From assembly GCF_041260665.1 (NCBI RefSeq), contig NZ_JBGCCT010000001.1, positions 558,001-622,000 of the forward strand: a DNA stretch of 64,000 nt. The letters are read 5' to 3'. This document shows, piece after piece, positions 36,082 to 44,185 of this stretch. The notes under the pieces were generated by a model. It was not told where the DNA came from, did not search any database, and saw only the letters and a program-made list of their open reading frames with translations. The DNA is from Catenulispora sp. GP43 (GTDB lineage: Bacteria > Actinomycetota > Actinomycetes > Streptomycetales > Catenulisporaceae). The translations under genes were made by a program, and so were the position numbers. The first letter of the stretch is position 1, and every line of letters starts with the position of its first letter.

Positions 36082-37557
36082 GTGAACAAGCCGATCAGGC
36101 GGGTGGCCATATTCTGCTTCCTGCTCATCGCCTGCCTGCTGGCGAGTTCGAACTACCTGCAGGTGATCAACGCGAGCAGCTACAAGGCCCGCGCCGGCAA
36201 CGACCGCAACAAATACGACGCCTACGCCTACCCGCGAGGCCGGATCCTCACGGCCGACGGCACGGTCATCGCCGACTCGGTCCCCTCCGGCGGCCTGTCG
36301 TACAAGTACCAGCGCCAGTACCCGCTCAAGGCCGACTACGCCAACGTCACCGGCTACAAGACGATGGACTACGGGGCCTCGGACATCGAGTCCGTCCTCG
36401 ACAAGTACCTCGCGGGCACTGACGGCTCGGAGTCCGTGGCCAACTTCATGGACACCCTGACCGGCAAGTCCAAGAAGGGCGGCGACGTCCAGCTGACGCT
36501 GCAGAACGCGGTCCAGCAGGCCGCCATCAGCAAGCTGACCGGCAAGACCGGTTCCGTGGTGGCGCTGGACCCGACCACCGGCGCGATCCTGGCGATGTAC
36601 TCCAACCCGGCCTTCGACCCCAACGGGATAGCGTCGAACGACGGCGACACCGCCTCCGCCGCGGGCAAGGCCCTGGACGCCCAGAAGGACAAACCGAACC
36701 TCAACCACGCGATCGGCGAGAACTACCCGCCCGGCTCGGTCTTCAAGATCGTCACCGCCGCCGCCGCGCTGGACACCGGCCAGTTCACCGAGACCGGCCG
36801 GACCGACGCCCCGCGCGGCCCGCTGACCTGGTCCGGTTCGGGCACGACGCTGCCCAACGAGGACGGCGACTGCCCGGGCACCGACCTGAAGACCGCGCTC
36901 GCGCAGTCCTGCAACTCCGTCTACGGCTGGATCGGCGACAAACTCGGCCCGCAGGTCATGGCCCAGTACGCCGCGAAGTTCGGCTTCAACACCCCGGGCC
37001 TGAAGGTCCCGATGCCGGTGGCGCAGTCCAACTTCCCCACCTTCAGCCAGATCGGCAGCGACTCGGTCACCCTGGCCCAGGCCTCGGTCGGCCAGAACGA
37101 CACCCAGGTCACCCCGCTGCAGGCGGCGATGATCGCCGGGGCGGTGGCCGACGGCGGCGCCATCATGCAGCCCTATCTGGTCGACAAGGAGACCGCGCCC
37201 AACGGCCACGTGACCTACCAGGGCAAGGACCACCGGCACCAGCTCAGCCAGGCGATGAGCCCGGCGACCGCGAACACCCTGGACGACATGATGAAGAACG
37301 TCGTCGTCAACGGCACGGCGCAGCAGGACGCGGTCAACGGCGTGCAGATGGGCGCCAAGACCGGCACCGCGCAGCGCGGCCAGAACCAGAACCCGCTGGC
37401 CTGGTTCGTCTGCTACGGCACGGCCAACGGCAAGCACGTCACCGTGGCGGTGATGGTCCAGACCGACAATCCCGCGGTCCGCGACACCATCTCCGGCGCC
37501 CAGTACGCCGGCCCGGTCGCGACGGCGGTGCTGAAGGCGGCACTCGGCGTGAGCTAG
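36082..37557 (+). CDS. pbpA: Class B penicillin-binding protein (PbpA-like transpeptidase)
   Basis: Peptidoglycan transpeptidase of 491 residues, anchored by one N-terminal membrane helix (RRVAIFCFLLIACLLASSNYLQ). It has the class B region (YPRGRILTADGTVIA) and the penicillin-binding motifs SVFK with catalytic S219 and K222, SCN in LAQSCNSVY, and KTGT in GAKTGTAQ. The GTG at 36082 was chosen because MNKPIRRVA is the canonical PbpA start. In many actinobacteria pbpA sits with ftsW/rodA and pknB; here it is isolated, so its role in division or sporulation cannot be told from context. Confidence 0.9.
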   Translation: MNKPIRRVAIFCFLLIACLLASSNYLQVINASSYKARAGNDRNKYDAYAYPRGRILTADGTVIADSVPSGGLSYKYQRQYPLKADYANVTGYKTMDYGASDIESVLDKYLAGTDGSESVANFMDTLTGKSKKGGDVQLTLQNAVQQAAISKLTGKTGSVVALDPTTGAILAMYSNPAFDPNGIASNDGDTASAAGKALDAQKDKPNLNHAIGENYPPGSVFKIVTAAAALDTGQFTETGRTDAPRGPLTWSGSGTTLPNEDGDCPGTDLKTALAQSCNSVYGWIGDKLGPQVMAQYAAKFGFNTPGLKVPMPVAQSNFPTFSQIGSDSVTLAQASVGQNDTQVTPLQAAMIAGAVADGGAIMQPYLVDKETAPNGHVTYQGKDHRHQLSQAMSPATANTLDDMMKNVVVNGTAQQDAVNGVQMGAKTGTAQRGQNQNPLAWFVCYGTANGKHVTVAVMVQTDNPAVRDTISGAQYAGPVATAVLKAALGVS

Positions 37558-37605
37558 GGCTGTATCAGGGGACTGGGTCACGTCCCGCCCCGCCCCGCCC
37601 CCTCG

Positions 37606-38931
37606 CTAAGGCGAAGCCGGTAACTCGTCGAGTTCGGGATCGGGTTCGCGCCCGGGTGTCTTCAGGTTCAAGAACCTGATCGCGAAAATGAAAAGGAAGT
37701 AGTAGACCACGAAGTAGATCGGCCCGACGATCAGGATCAGCCACGGCTTCGTCGCCTTCCCCCAGTTCAGCGTGAAGTCGATGAGCCCGGCGGAGAAGTT
37801 GAACCCGTCCTTGCAGCCCAGACTCCACATCAGCGACATCGAGATGCCGGTGAGCACGGCGTGGATCACGTACAGCACAGGCGCGACGAACATGAACGCG
37901 AACTCCAGCGGCTCGGTCACGCCGGTGACGAAGGAGGTCAGCGCCGCCGAGATCAGGATCGAGCCGGCCACCTTGCGCTTGGCCGGCAGCGCCGAGCGCC
38001 ACATCGCCAGGGCCGCGCCGGGCAGGCCGAACATCATGACCGGGAAGAAGCCGGTCTGGAACAGGCCGGCGGTGGGGTCGCCGTTCAGGAAGCGGGCGAT
38101 GTCCCCGTGGAACGTGCCGTTGGCGTTGGTATAGGTGCCGAACTGGAACCACGGGAAGGCGTTCAGGATGTGGTGCAGGCCGAAGGGGATCAGGGCCCTG
38201 TTCAGGGTTCCGTAGAAGAACAGGCCGATCGAGCTGTTGCGGGTGATCCAGTTCGACATGTCGTTGATGCCCTGGCCGATCGGCGACCAGATCCAGCCCA
38301 TCAGGACGCCCAGGAACAGGCACACCACGGCCGTGATGATCGGGACGAAGCGCCGGCCGCCGAAGAAGGCCAGCCAGGTGGGCAGCTTGATCCGGTAGTA
38401 GCGCTGCCACAGCAGCGCCGCGCAGATGCCGACCAGGATGCCGCCGAGCACGCCGGTGGGGTTCGGCTGGTTCATGTCCAGGCCGAACTTCAGCCCGCCG
38501 GCCGGCACCGGGGCGTTCACGTTCTGGTCGGGGTTCCTGATCACCAGTCCCAGGACCTGGGGCTTGAGTTTGGAGCCGGCGAACATCTGCATCGAGACGG
38601 CGTTGTAGACCAGGTAGCCGACGATGGCGGCGACCGCGGTGGTGCCGTCGGACTTCTTGGCGAAGCCGATGGCCACCCCGATGGCGAAGATCACCGGCAG
38701 GTTGTTCAGCAGCGAGTTGCCGCCGGCCAGCATGACCGCCGCGACGTTCTTCAGGAACACGCTGTGGAAGCGCCCGATCATGTCGTCCTGGCCGAAGCGG
38801 ACCAGCAGGCCCGCGGCGGGCAGGGTGGCGATCGGCAGCATCAGGGACTTGCCGATGCGTTGCAGCACGCCGAAGGCCTTGCTCCCCCACCCCGGCTCCT
38901 TCGGGGCCGCCGCTGCGGCTTCTGCGCTCAT
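37606..38931 (-). CDS. nagE: PTS N-acetylglucosamine transporter, EIIC component
   Basis: Integral membrane permease that imports and phosphorylates GlcNAc with EIIB, EIIA, HPr and EI. The 441-residue protein has ten or so hydrophobic helices, the start GWGSKAFGVLQRIGKSLMLPIATLPAAGLL, the substrate-loop HHILNAFPWFQFG and the signature GVTEPLEFAFMF. It carries no fused EIIB; that domain is encoded separately at 39976. The ATG at 38931 was chosen because GAGAGGA lies about 8 bp upstream. It lies 80 bp downstream of the DasR-like gene on the same strand, so it may be read from that promoter. Confidence 0.92.
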   Translation of the reverse strand: MSAEAAAAAPKEPGWGSKAFGVLQRIGKSLMLPIATLPAAGLLVRFGQDDMIGRFHSVFLKNVAAVMLAGGNSLLNNLPVIFAIGVAIGFAKKSDGTTAVAAIVGYLVYNAVSMQMFAGSKLKPQVLGLVIRNPDQNVNAPVPAGGLKFGLDMNQPNPTGVLGGILVGICAALLWQRYYRIKLPTWLAFFGGRRFVPIITAVVCLFLGVLMGWIWSPIGQGINDMSNWITRNSSIGLFFYGTLNRALIPFGLHHILNAFPWFQFGTYTNANGTFHGDIARFLNGDPTAGLFQTGFFPVMMFGLPGAALAMWRSALPAKRKVAGSILISAALTSFVTGVTEPLEFAFMFVAPVLYVIHAVLTGISMSLMWSLGCKDGFNFSAGLIDFTLNWGKATKPWLILIVGPIYFVVYYFLFIFAIRFLNLKTPGREPDPELDELPASP

Positions 38932-39011
38932 CAGGTGGTCCTCTCGGTGTGCCACGTAGTCCCAAGCCCCGCAGCCGCTACCGGCGATCCGCCGGCCAGT
39001 TCCCCGCCCGG

Positions 39012-39770
39012 TTAAGGGTTGCGGACGATCGGACGCGCGGCCTGCGCGAGCGGCACCCACAGCTGGTACCGGTCGGCGCGATACGCAGACGTCGCATACT
39101 CCACCTGCACATCTTCCGCAAAGGACCGCCTCGCCATGATCAGGACTACGCCGTCAGAGCGAATCCCGAGAAGCGGCGCGTCCTCGGCGGCGGTGGTGGC
39201 GGCTTCGATCGACTGTTCACCCCAGGTAAGTACGATCCCATACTCGTCGGCCAGATACTGGTACAACGACTCCGGCGCCCCGGCTTCCACGAGCCCTGGC
39301 ACGATTCGCTCCGGCAGATGCGTGCGCTCGATGGCCATAGGAATGCCGTCGGCATAGCGCAGCCGCACCAGGCGGACCACCGGCTCGCCGGATTCCACCT
39401 CCAGATGGCCGGCCAGCGCGCTGGAGGCGTGGATGCGCTCGAAGGACAGCGTGCGCGAACTCGCGGTCATCCCGCGCCGGCGCATGTCCTCGGTGAAGCC
39501 GACCAGACGGATCTGCACGTCCATCTTCGGCTGCGCGACGAAGGTGCCGCGGCCCAGACGCCGCTCCAGGCGGCCGTCGGCGACGAGCGCGTTGATCGCC
39601 TGACGCACCGTCATCCGGCTCAGACCGTGCTGCTCGGCGAGATCGCGCTCGGAGGGGATCGGCGATCCGGGTGTCAGACCTTCTGAGATCATCCGCCCCA
39701 GCAGGTCCTTGAGCTGCAGGTGCTTGGGCACGGAGCTGGTCGGGTCGATGCCCGCGGGCTCTTCGCTCAT
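39012..39770 (-). CDS. dasR: GntR/HutC regulator, DasR-like
   Basis: The 252-residue repressor has an N-terminal GntR winged helix (LKDLLGRMISEGLTPGSPIPSERDLAEQHGLSRMTVRQAINALV, about residues 21-64) and a C-terminal UTRA effector domain (EPVVRLVRLRYADGIPMAIERTHLP). DasR/NagR proteins sense glucosamine-6-phosphate and related aminosugar phosphates. Its place between nagE and EIIB, with DasR-type sites upstream of itself and before nagA, supports this role. It is a family member by context; no experiment identifies it as the true DasR. Possible self-control is suggested by the site at 39774. Confidence 0.82.
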   Translation of the reverse strand: MSEEPAGIDPTSSVPKHLQLKDLLGRMISEGLTPGSPIPSERDLAEQHGLSRMTVRQAINALVADGRLERRLGRGTFVAQPKMDVQIRLVGFTEDMRRRGMTASSRTLSFERIHASSALAGHLEVESGEPVVRLVRLRYADGIPMAIERTHLPERIVPGLVEAGAPESLYQYLADEYGIVLTWGEQSIEAATTAAEDAPLLGIRSDGVVLIMARRSFAEDVQVEYATSAYRADRYQLWVPLAQAARPIVRNP

Positions 39771-39773
39771 GTC

Positions 39774-39789
39774 ACCGGACTAGACCACC
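39774..39789. promoter_or_regulatory. Candidate DasR-responsive element upstream of dasR
   Basis: ACCGGACTAGACCACC matches the dre consensus ACTGGTCTAGACCACT, as I recall it, at 13 of 16 positions. It lies 4 bp from the dasR start, in the region shared with the EIIB gene, fitting autoregulation and control of the PTS. Confidence 0.65.
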
Positions 39790-39930
39790 GGCGCCACATC
39801 GGTGTCAACTACTGGCAGGCGTCGTACCACCACCGACCCGTGCGCCGGCCGGCTCCACATACGGCGCAGCGGGCCGGTGGTCATCAAGCCTTTGACTGTT
39901 TAGTGGGATAATGTCCGAGTTGTCAGCAAC

Positions 39931-39956
39931 CCGGGCCCGCCATACGGCGGGCCCGG
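39931..39956 (+). promoter_or_regulatory. Strong hairpin in the EIIB leader
   Basis: CCGGGCCCGCC (39931-39941) pairs perfectly with GGCGGGCCCGG (39946-39956) around a 4-nt loop ATAC. It ends 6 bp before the ribosome site AAGGAGAG (39963-39970) of the EIIB gene. A GATAAT hexamer at 39907-39912 is a possible -10 box, which would place the hairpin in the transcript. There is no T run, so it may be a leader structure rather than a plain terminator. Confidence 0.6.
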
Positions 39957-39975
39957 CGGATTAAGGAGAGTTGCC

Positions 39976-40206
39976 GTGAGCAAGGCCGAGCAGATCATCG
40001 CCGGACTGGGCGGCGCCGACAACATCGTCGAGCTGGAGCCCTGCATCACCCGGCTGCGCACCGAGGTACGGGACGGCTCCAAAGTCAACGAGGCCGCCCT
40101 GCGGGCGGCGGGCGCCCACGGGGTCATGAAGGTCGGGAACAACGTCCAGGTGGTGGTCGGCCCGGAGGCCGACGCGATCGCCAACGACATCGAGGACCTG
40201 ATGTAG
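39976..40206 (+). CDS. nagF: PTS glucose/GlcNAc-type EIIB component
   Basis: Small cytoplasmic phosphocarrier of 76 residues that passes phosphate from EIIA to the incoming sugar. The phosphorylated cysteine is C23 in ELEPCITRLRTEV, the EIIB glucose-family site. It ends VGPEADAIANDIEDLM as in stand-alone EIIB proteins of Streptomyces. GTG start after AAGGAGAG. Downstream genes for EIIA, HPr and EI follow at short distance. The separate EIIB and EIIC genes contrast with fused enzymes of enteric bacteria. Confidence 0.92.
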   Translation: MSKAEQIIAGLGGADNIVELEPCITRLRTEVRDGSKVNEAALRAAGAHGVMKVGNNVQVVVGPEADAIANDIEDLM

Positions 40207-40279
40207 CGCCGGGGCGGATCAGGCATCGGCCCCCTTGCGCGTGCGCACCCATCGGCGTCCAGCGCCCCGAGTACCACGA

Positions 40280-40738
40280 GTGAGCACCATGGACATCTAC
40301 ATCTCCTCCCCGCTGACCGGCACCGCGATCGGCCTGACCGAGGTCCCCGACCCGGTGTTCGCCGGATCCCTGGTGGGCCCCGGCGCCGCCGTCGACCCCC
40401 GGCGCGCGCCGCAGGTCGCCGTGGCCCCGATCGCCGGCCGGCTGCTCAAGCTCAAGCCGCACGCCTTCGTCGTGCAGTCCGCCGACGGCCGCGGCGTGCT
40501 GGTCCACCTGGGCATCGACACGGTGAACCTGGAGGGCCGCGGCTTCGAGCTGATCGCGATCGAGGGCGAGCTGCTGCGGGCCGGCCAGCCGATCGTCACC
40601 TGGAACCCGGCCGAGGTCGAGGCCGGCGGGCTGTCGCCGGTGAGCCCGGTGATCGCGCTGGACGCGGAGTCCGCGGCCATCGACGCGATCGTCAACGGCG
40701 CCGTGTGCGCCGGCGACGAGCTGTTCCACTGGCGCTGA
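40280..40738 (+). CDS. crr: PTS EIIA component, glucose family (Crr)
   Basis: Cytoplasmic phosphocarrier between HPr and EIIB, and possibly a regulator of other uptake. The 152-residue domain has SPLTGTAIGLTEVPDPVFAG, the first histidine H61 in LKPHAFVV and the phosphorylated H76 in LVHLGIDTV. It ends GDELFHWR. I chose GTG 40280 (MSTMDIYISSPL); ATG 40289, a few residues later, is also possible. Upstream codons back to 40235 are in frame but not similar to the family. Confidence 0.9.
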   Translation: MSTMDIYISSPLTGTAIGLTEVPDPVFAGSLVGPGAAVDPRRAPQVAVAPIAGRLLKLKPHAFVVQSADGRGVLVHLGIDTVNLEGRGFELIAIEGELLRAGQPIVTWNPAEVEAGGLSPVSPVIALDAESAAIDAIVNGAVCAGDELFHWR

Positions 40739-40764
40739 CCCGCCCGATGATTAAGGACCTTGAC

Positions 40765-41034
40765 ATGCCCCAGCGCACCGTGACCGTGGCCTCCAAGGTG
40801 GGGCTGCACGCCCGCCCGGCGGCGGTCTTCGTGAAGAAGGCCGGCGAGCAGCCGGTCCCGGTGACCCTGGCCAGGGACGGCGGCAAGCCGGTGAACGCCA
40901 AGTCGATGCTCGCGGTGATGTCCCTGGACGTGCGCGGCGGGGAGCGGGTGACGCTGGCCGCGGCCGAGGGCGAGGGCGCGGCGCGAGCCGTGGACGAACT
41001 GGCCGACCTGCTGGAGACCGACCTCGATGGCTGA
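40765..41034 (+). CDS. ptsH: HPr phosphocarrier protein
   Basis: Energy-coupling protein of the PTS, 89 residues. The EI-phosphorylated histidine is H15 in VGLHARPAA, and a serine at position 47 lies in VNAKSMLAVMSL, the HPr kinase-site region, though most actinobacteria lack HPr kinase. ATG 40765 was chosen because AAGGA lies 7 bp upstream. Its end overlaps the EI start by 8 bp, so the two are translationally coupled. Confidence 0.94.
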   Translation: MPQRTVTVASKVGLHARPAAVFVKKAGEQPVPVTLARDGGKPVNAKSMLAVMSLDVRGGERVTLAAAEGEGAARAVDELADLLETDLDG

Positions 41035-42823
41035 CGGGGCGCCGGGCCGGGACGGTCCAGACAACCCGGACCATCCTGACCACTCGGACTGTTCGGACCG
41101 CCCGGACCGTCCGGCGCAGGACCGGTACGAGGGGGTCGGGGTCGGCACCGCCGCGGTGGCCGGCCCGGTCGCCCGCATGGGTCAGGCGCCGCCGGAGCCG
41201 GCGGCCGGGCCGGCCCCCGGCGACCCCGGCGACCCCGGCGACCCCGGCGACCCCGGCGACCCCGGCCGGGAGCGCGCCGCGGCCCTGGCCGCCCTGGCGG
41301 CGGTGGCCGCCGACCTGCGCGCCCGCGGCACGGCGGCCGGCGGCGCCACCGCCGACGTGCTGGAGGCCCAGGCCATGATGGCCGAGGACCCGGAGCTGGC
41401 GGACGGCGTCACCGGCCGCACCGCCGCCGGCCTGAGCGCGGCCCGGGCCATCCACGAGACCTTCGCCGAGTTCCACGACACGCTGGCCGCGCTCGGCGAC
41501 TACATGGCCGGCCGGGTCGCCGACCTCGACGACATCGCGGCCCGCGCGGTCGCCGTCGCCTCCGGCGTGCCGATGCCGGGACTGCCGCGCCGGGACGAGC
41601 CGTACGTCCTGCTCGCCGCCGACCTGGCCCCGGCCGACACCGCGCTGCTGGACCGGCGCCTGGTGCTGGCCCTGGTCACCGCCGAGGGCGGCCCGACCTC
41701 GCACACCGCGATCCTGGCGCGCGCCATGGGCATCCCGGCCGTCGTCGGCGCGGCCGGCGTGCTGGCGCTGGCCGACGGCACGCCGGTCCTGGTGGACGCC
41801 GCGGCCGGGACCGTGGTCGCGAACCCCTCGACCGAGGCGATGGAGGCGGCGGTCGCGCGCAGCTGCGCGGCGGCGGCCGCTGCCGCGCGGACCGGGCCGG
41901 GACGGACCTCCGACGGCACCGCGGTGAAGCTGCTGGCGAACATCGGGGGCCCCGAGGACGTGCCGGAGGCGCTGGCGGCCGGCGCGGAGGGCGTGGGGCT
42001 GTTCCGGACCGAGTTCCTGTATCTGGACTCGGACGCGCCGCCGTCCTTCGAGGCCCAGGTCAAGGTGTACAAGGAGGTCTTCGACGGGTTCGGCGCGGAC
42101 GCGCGGGTGGTGGTGCGGACCCTGGACGCCGGGGCGGACAAGCCGCTGCCGTTCGTCCCGCTGGGCGAGGAGCCGAACCCGGCGCTGGGCGTTCGCGGCC
42201 TGCGGGCGTTCCGCGCCTTCGAGGGGCGCAACGAGGCGATCCTGCGCACCCAGCTGCTGGCCGTCCGGGAAGCGGCCGGGACCAGCGCGCCCGAGGTGTG
42301 GGTGATGGCCCCGATGGTCGACGAGCTGCCCGAGGCGGAGTGGTTCTGCGACCTGGCCGCCGCCTGCGGCCTGGACGTGGCCGCCGGCCGGGTCGGGATC
42401 ATGGTCGAGACCCCGGCCTCGGCGCTGACCGCGGGCCCGATCCTGGCCGGCCGCACCGGCTTCGTCTCCCTCGGCACCAACGACCTGACGCAGTACACGA
42501 TGGCCGCCGACCGCATGCTCGGCGCGGTGGGGCCGCTGCAGGACCCGTGGCACCCGGCGGTGCTGAAGCTGGTCGGCGCGGCCGGCGCCGCGGGCGCGGC
42601 GGCGGGCAAGCCGGCCGGGGTGTGCGGGGAGGCCGCCGCCGACCCGCTGCTGGCCTGCGTGCTGGTCGGGCTGGGGGTGCGCTCGCTGTCGATGGCGCCC
42701 TCGGCGATCGCGGAGGTGCGCGGCGCACTGGCGGCGCGGACGCTCAAGGAGTGCCAGGCGATGGCGGCGCGGGCGACCGGAGCGGCCACGGCCCGGGACG
42801 CGCGCCGGGCCGCCGGGGCCTGA
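41027..42823 (+). CDS. ptsI: PTS Enzyme I (PEP-protein phosphotransferase)
   Basis: Starts the PTS chain by taking phosphate from PEP to HPr. The 598-residue protein has the phosphohistidine H226 in GGPTSHTAILARAMGIPAVVGA, EGVGLFRTEFLYL, and the C-terminal PEP-binding domain with the signature LGTNDLTQYTMAADR. It overlaps ptsH by 8 bp. Its N-terminus is odd: about 30 Asp/Pro/Ser-rich residues precede YEGVGVGTAAVAGPVA, and a (GDP)5 repeat follows in the region that normally links the first strands to the HPr-binding helices. A start nearer YEGVGVG is possible. Confidence 0.93.
   Translation: MADGAPGRDGPDNPDHPDHSDCSDRPDRPAQDRYEGVGVGTAAVAGPVARMGQAPPEPAAGPAPGDPGDPGDPGDPGDPGRERAAALAALAAVAADLRARGTAAGGATADVLEAQAMMAEDPELADGVTGRTAAGLSAARAIHETFAEFHDTLAALGDYMAGRVADLDDIAARAVAVASGVPMPGLPRRDEPYVLLAADLAPADTALLDRRLVLALVTAEGGPTSHTAILARAMGIPAVVGAAGVLALADGTPVLVDAAAGTVVANPSTEAMEAAVARSCAAAAAAARTGPGRTSDGTAVKLLANIGGPEDVPEALAAGAEGVGLFRTEFLYLDSDAPPSFEAQVKVYKEVFDGFGADARVVVRTLDAGADKPLPFVPLGEEPNPALGVRGLRAFRAFEGRNEAILRTQLLAVREAAGTSAPEVWVMAPMVDELPEAEWFCDLAAACGLDVAAGRVGIMVETPASALTAGPILAGRTGFVSLGTNDLTQYTMAADRMLGAVGPLQDPWHPAVLKLVGAAGAAGAAAGKPAGVCGEAAADPLLACVLVGLGVRSLSMAPSAIAEVRGALAARTLKECQAMAARATGAATARDARRAAGA
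41219..41263 (+). repeat. 9-bp tandem repeat (GGCGACCCC)x5 inside ptsI
   Basis: Five perfect copies of GGCGACCCC encode Gly-Asp-Pro repeats in Enzyme I. Being a multiple of three, changes in copy number would keep the frame. The position falls in a linker rather than in the active-site parts. Confidence 0.85.
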
Positions 42824-42912
42824 GCCGTCGGCACCACGGCCCCGACGCCGGTATCGCCGCGGACCTCAGCCGGCGGCGTTGCGGTCGTGATCGATCGGCG
42901 TAGGCTGCGGCC

Positions 42913-43539
42913 ATGGCGTTGTCGCTGCATGATCGCTGGCTGACCCTGGCGGGCATCACCCCGGAGAGCATCCGCCTGGGCGACGAGCTCGTCGCCCGCT
43001 GGGCCGAACCGCACCGCCGCTACCACACCCTGGACCACCTGGCCCGCGTGCTGGACGGCGTCGACGAGTTCGGCGGGCACGCCGACGACGTCGCCGCCGT
43101 GCGCTACGCGGCGTGGTTCCACGACGCGGTTTACGACGGCGGCGAGGCGAGCGCCGACAACGAGGAGCTGAGCGCGCAGCTGGCCGAGACCGAGCTGCCG
43201 GCCCTGAACGTGCCCGACGAGCGGGTCGCGGAAGTGGCCCGCCTGGTCCGCCTGACGAAGGGCCACGCGGTCGCCGACGGGGACAAGAACGGCGCCGTGC
43301 TCTGCGACGCCGACCTCGCGATCCTCGGCAGCGACGCGGCGGCCTACAACGCGTACACCGAGGCCATCCGGCAGGAGTACGCGGAAGTCCCCGACGACCT
43401 GTTCCGGCCGGGGCGCGCCGCGGTGCTGCGAGGCTTGCTGGAGCTGCCGAACCTGTTCCGCACGCCAGTCGCGGTGCGGCGGTACGAGGCGAGGGCCCGG
43501 GCGAATCTGACTGCTGAGATCGCCGAGCTGGAGAAGTAG
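42913..43539 (+). CDS. HD-domain predicted metal-dependent phosphohydrolase
   Basis: Soluble 208-residue protein with an HD-type helical bundle. The RRYHTLDHLARVLD stretch gives histidines, AAWFHDAVYDG supplies the HD pair, and CDADLAILGSD a late aspartate, together the usual metal ligands. I recall it as a common actinobacterial type annotated as predicted metal-dependent HD phosphohydrolase; no substrate is known. The stop is 4 bp from the end of the convergent XRE-cupin gene. Confidence 0.8.
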   Translation: MALSLHDRWLTLAGITPESIRLGDELVARWAEPHRRYHTLDHLARVLDGVDEFGGHADDVAAVRYAAWFHDAVYDGGEASADNEELSAQLAETELPALNVPDERVAEVARLVRLTKGHAVADGDKNGAVLCDADLAILGSDAAAYNAYTEAIRQEYAEVPDDLFRPGRAAVLRGLLELPNLFRTPVAVRRYEARARANLTAEIAELEK

Positions 43540-43543
43540 CGCC

Positions 43544-44107
43544 CTACCCCCACTGCCCACGCGACCGGGCCCTGACATGCACCCGCTCCCCCTGCGGCCC
43601 GAACAGCGTCAGCACCTCCACCGGCGCGGGCCCGGCCGCGCCGAACCAGTGCGGCACATGCGTGTCGAACTCGACAGCCTCGCCCTTGCCCAACAGCAGG
43701 TCGTGCTCCGCCAACAGCACCCGCATGCGGCCGCTGAGCACATACATCCACTCCCAGCCTTCGTGCGTCCGCAGCACGGGCGCGGCCTCGTCCTCCGAGC
43801 GCGGCGGAAGCGTCATCTTGTAGGCGCGCAGCCCGCCGGGCTCTTTGGTCAGCGGCACGATGACCCGGCCGTCGCCCTGCTTGCGCGGCGGCTCGGCGCG
43901 GCCCACCAGCTCGTCCAGCGAGACCTCGTACAGGTCGGCCAGCGGCAGCAGCTGCTCCAGCGTCGCGCGCCGGCCGCCGGTCTCCAGCCGGGACAGCGTG
44001 CTCACCGAGATGCCGGTGGCCCCGGCCGCCTCGGCGAGGGTCAGCGGCCGGGCCCGGCGGGCGGCGCGCAGGCGGACTCCGATGGCGGCGGCGAGCTGAT
44101 CGTCCAT
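43544..44107 (-). CDS. XRE-cupin transcriptional regulator
   Basis: The 187-residue protein has an N-terminal XRE helix-turn-helix (LTLAEAAGATGISVSTLSRLETGGRRATLEQLLPLADLYEVSLDELV) and a C-terminal cupin (about residues 100-187, with RTHEGWEWMYVLSGRMRVLL and HVPHWFG). ATG 44107 was chosen because the frame beyond is a shadow of the divergent gene. It is divergent from the CPYC flavoprotein gene, separated by 78 bp, and likely controls it. The cupin ligand is unknown. Confidence 0.9.
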   Translation of the reverse strand: MDDQLAAAIGVRLRAARRARPLTLAEAAGATGISVSTLSRLETGGRRATLEQLLPLADLYEVSLDELVGRAEPPRKQGDGRVIVPLTKEPGGLRAYKMTLPPRSEDEAAPVLRTHEGWEWMYVLSGRMRVLLAEHDLLLGKGEAVEFDTHVPHWFGAAGPAPVEVLTLFGPQGERVHVRARSRGQWG

Positions 44108-44185
44108 CCCCCCAGTTTGCCAAGGCGGCAACATTTCTTGCTCACCGGCGCGCCCACGCCGCATCCTCGCAGCGGAGGTGATCGC

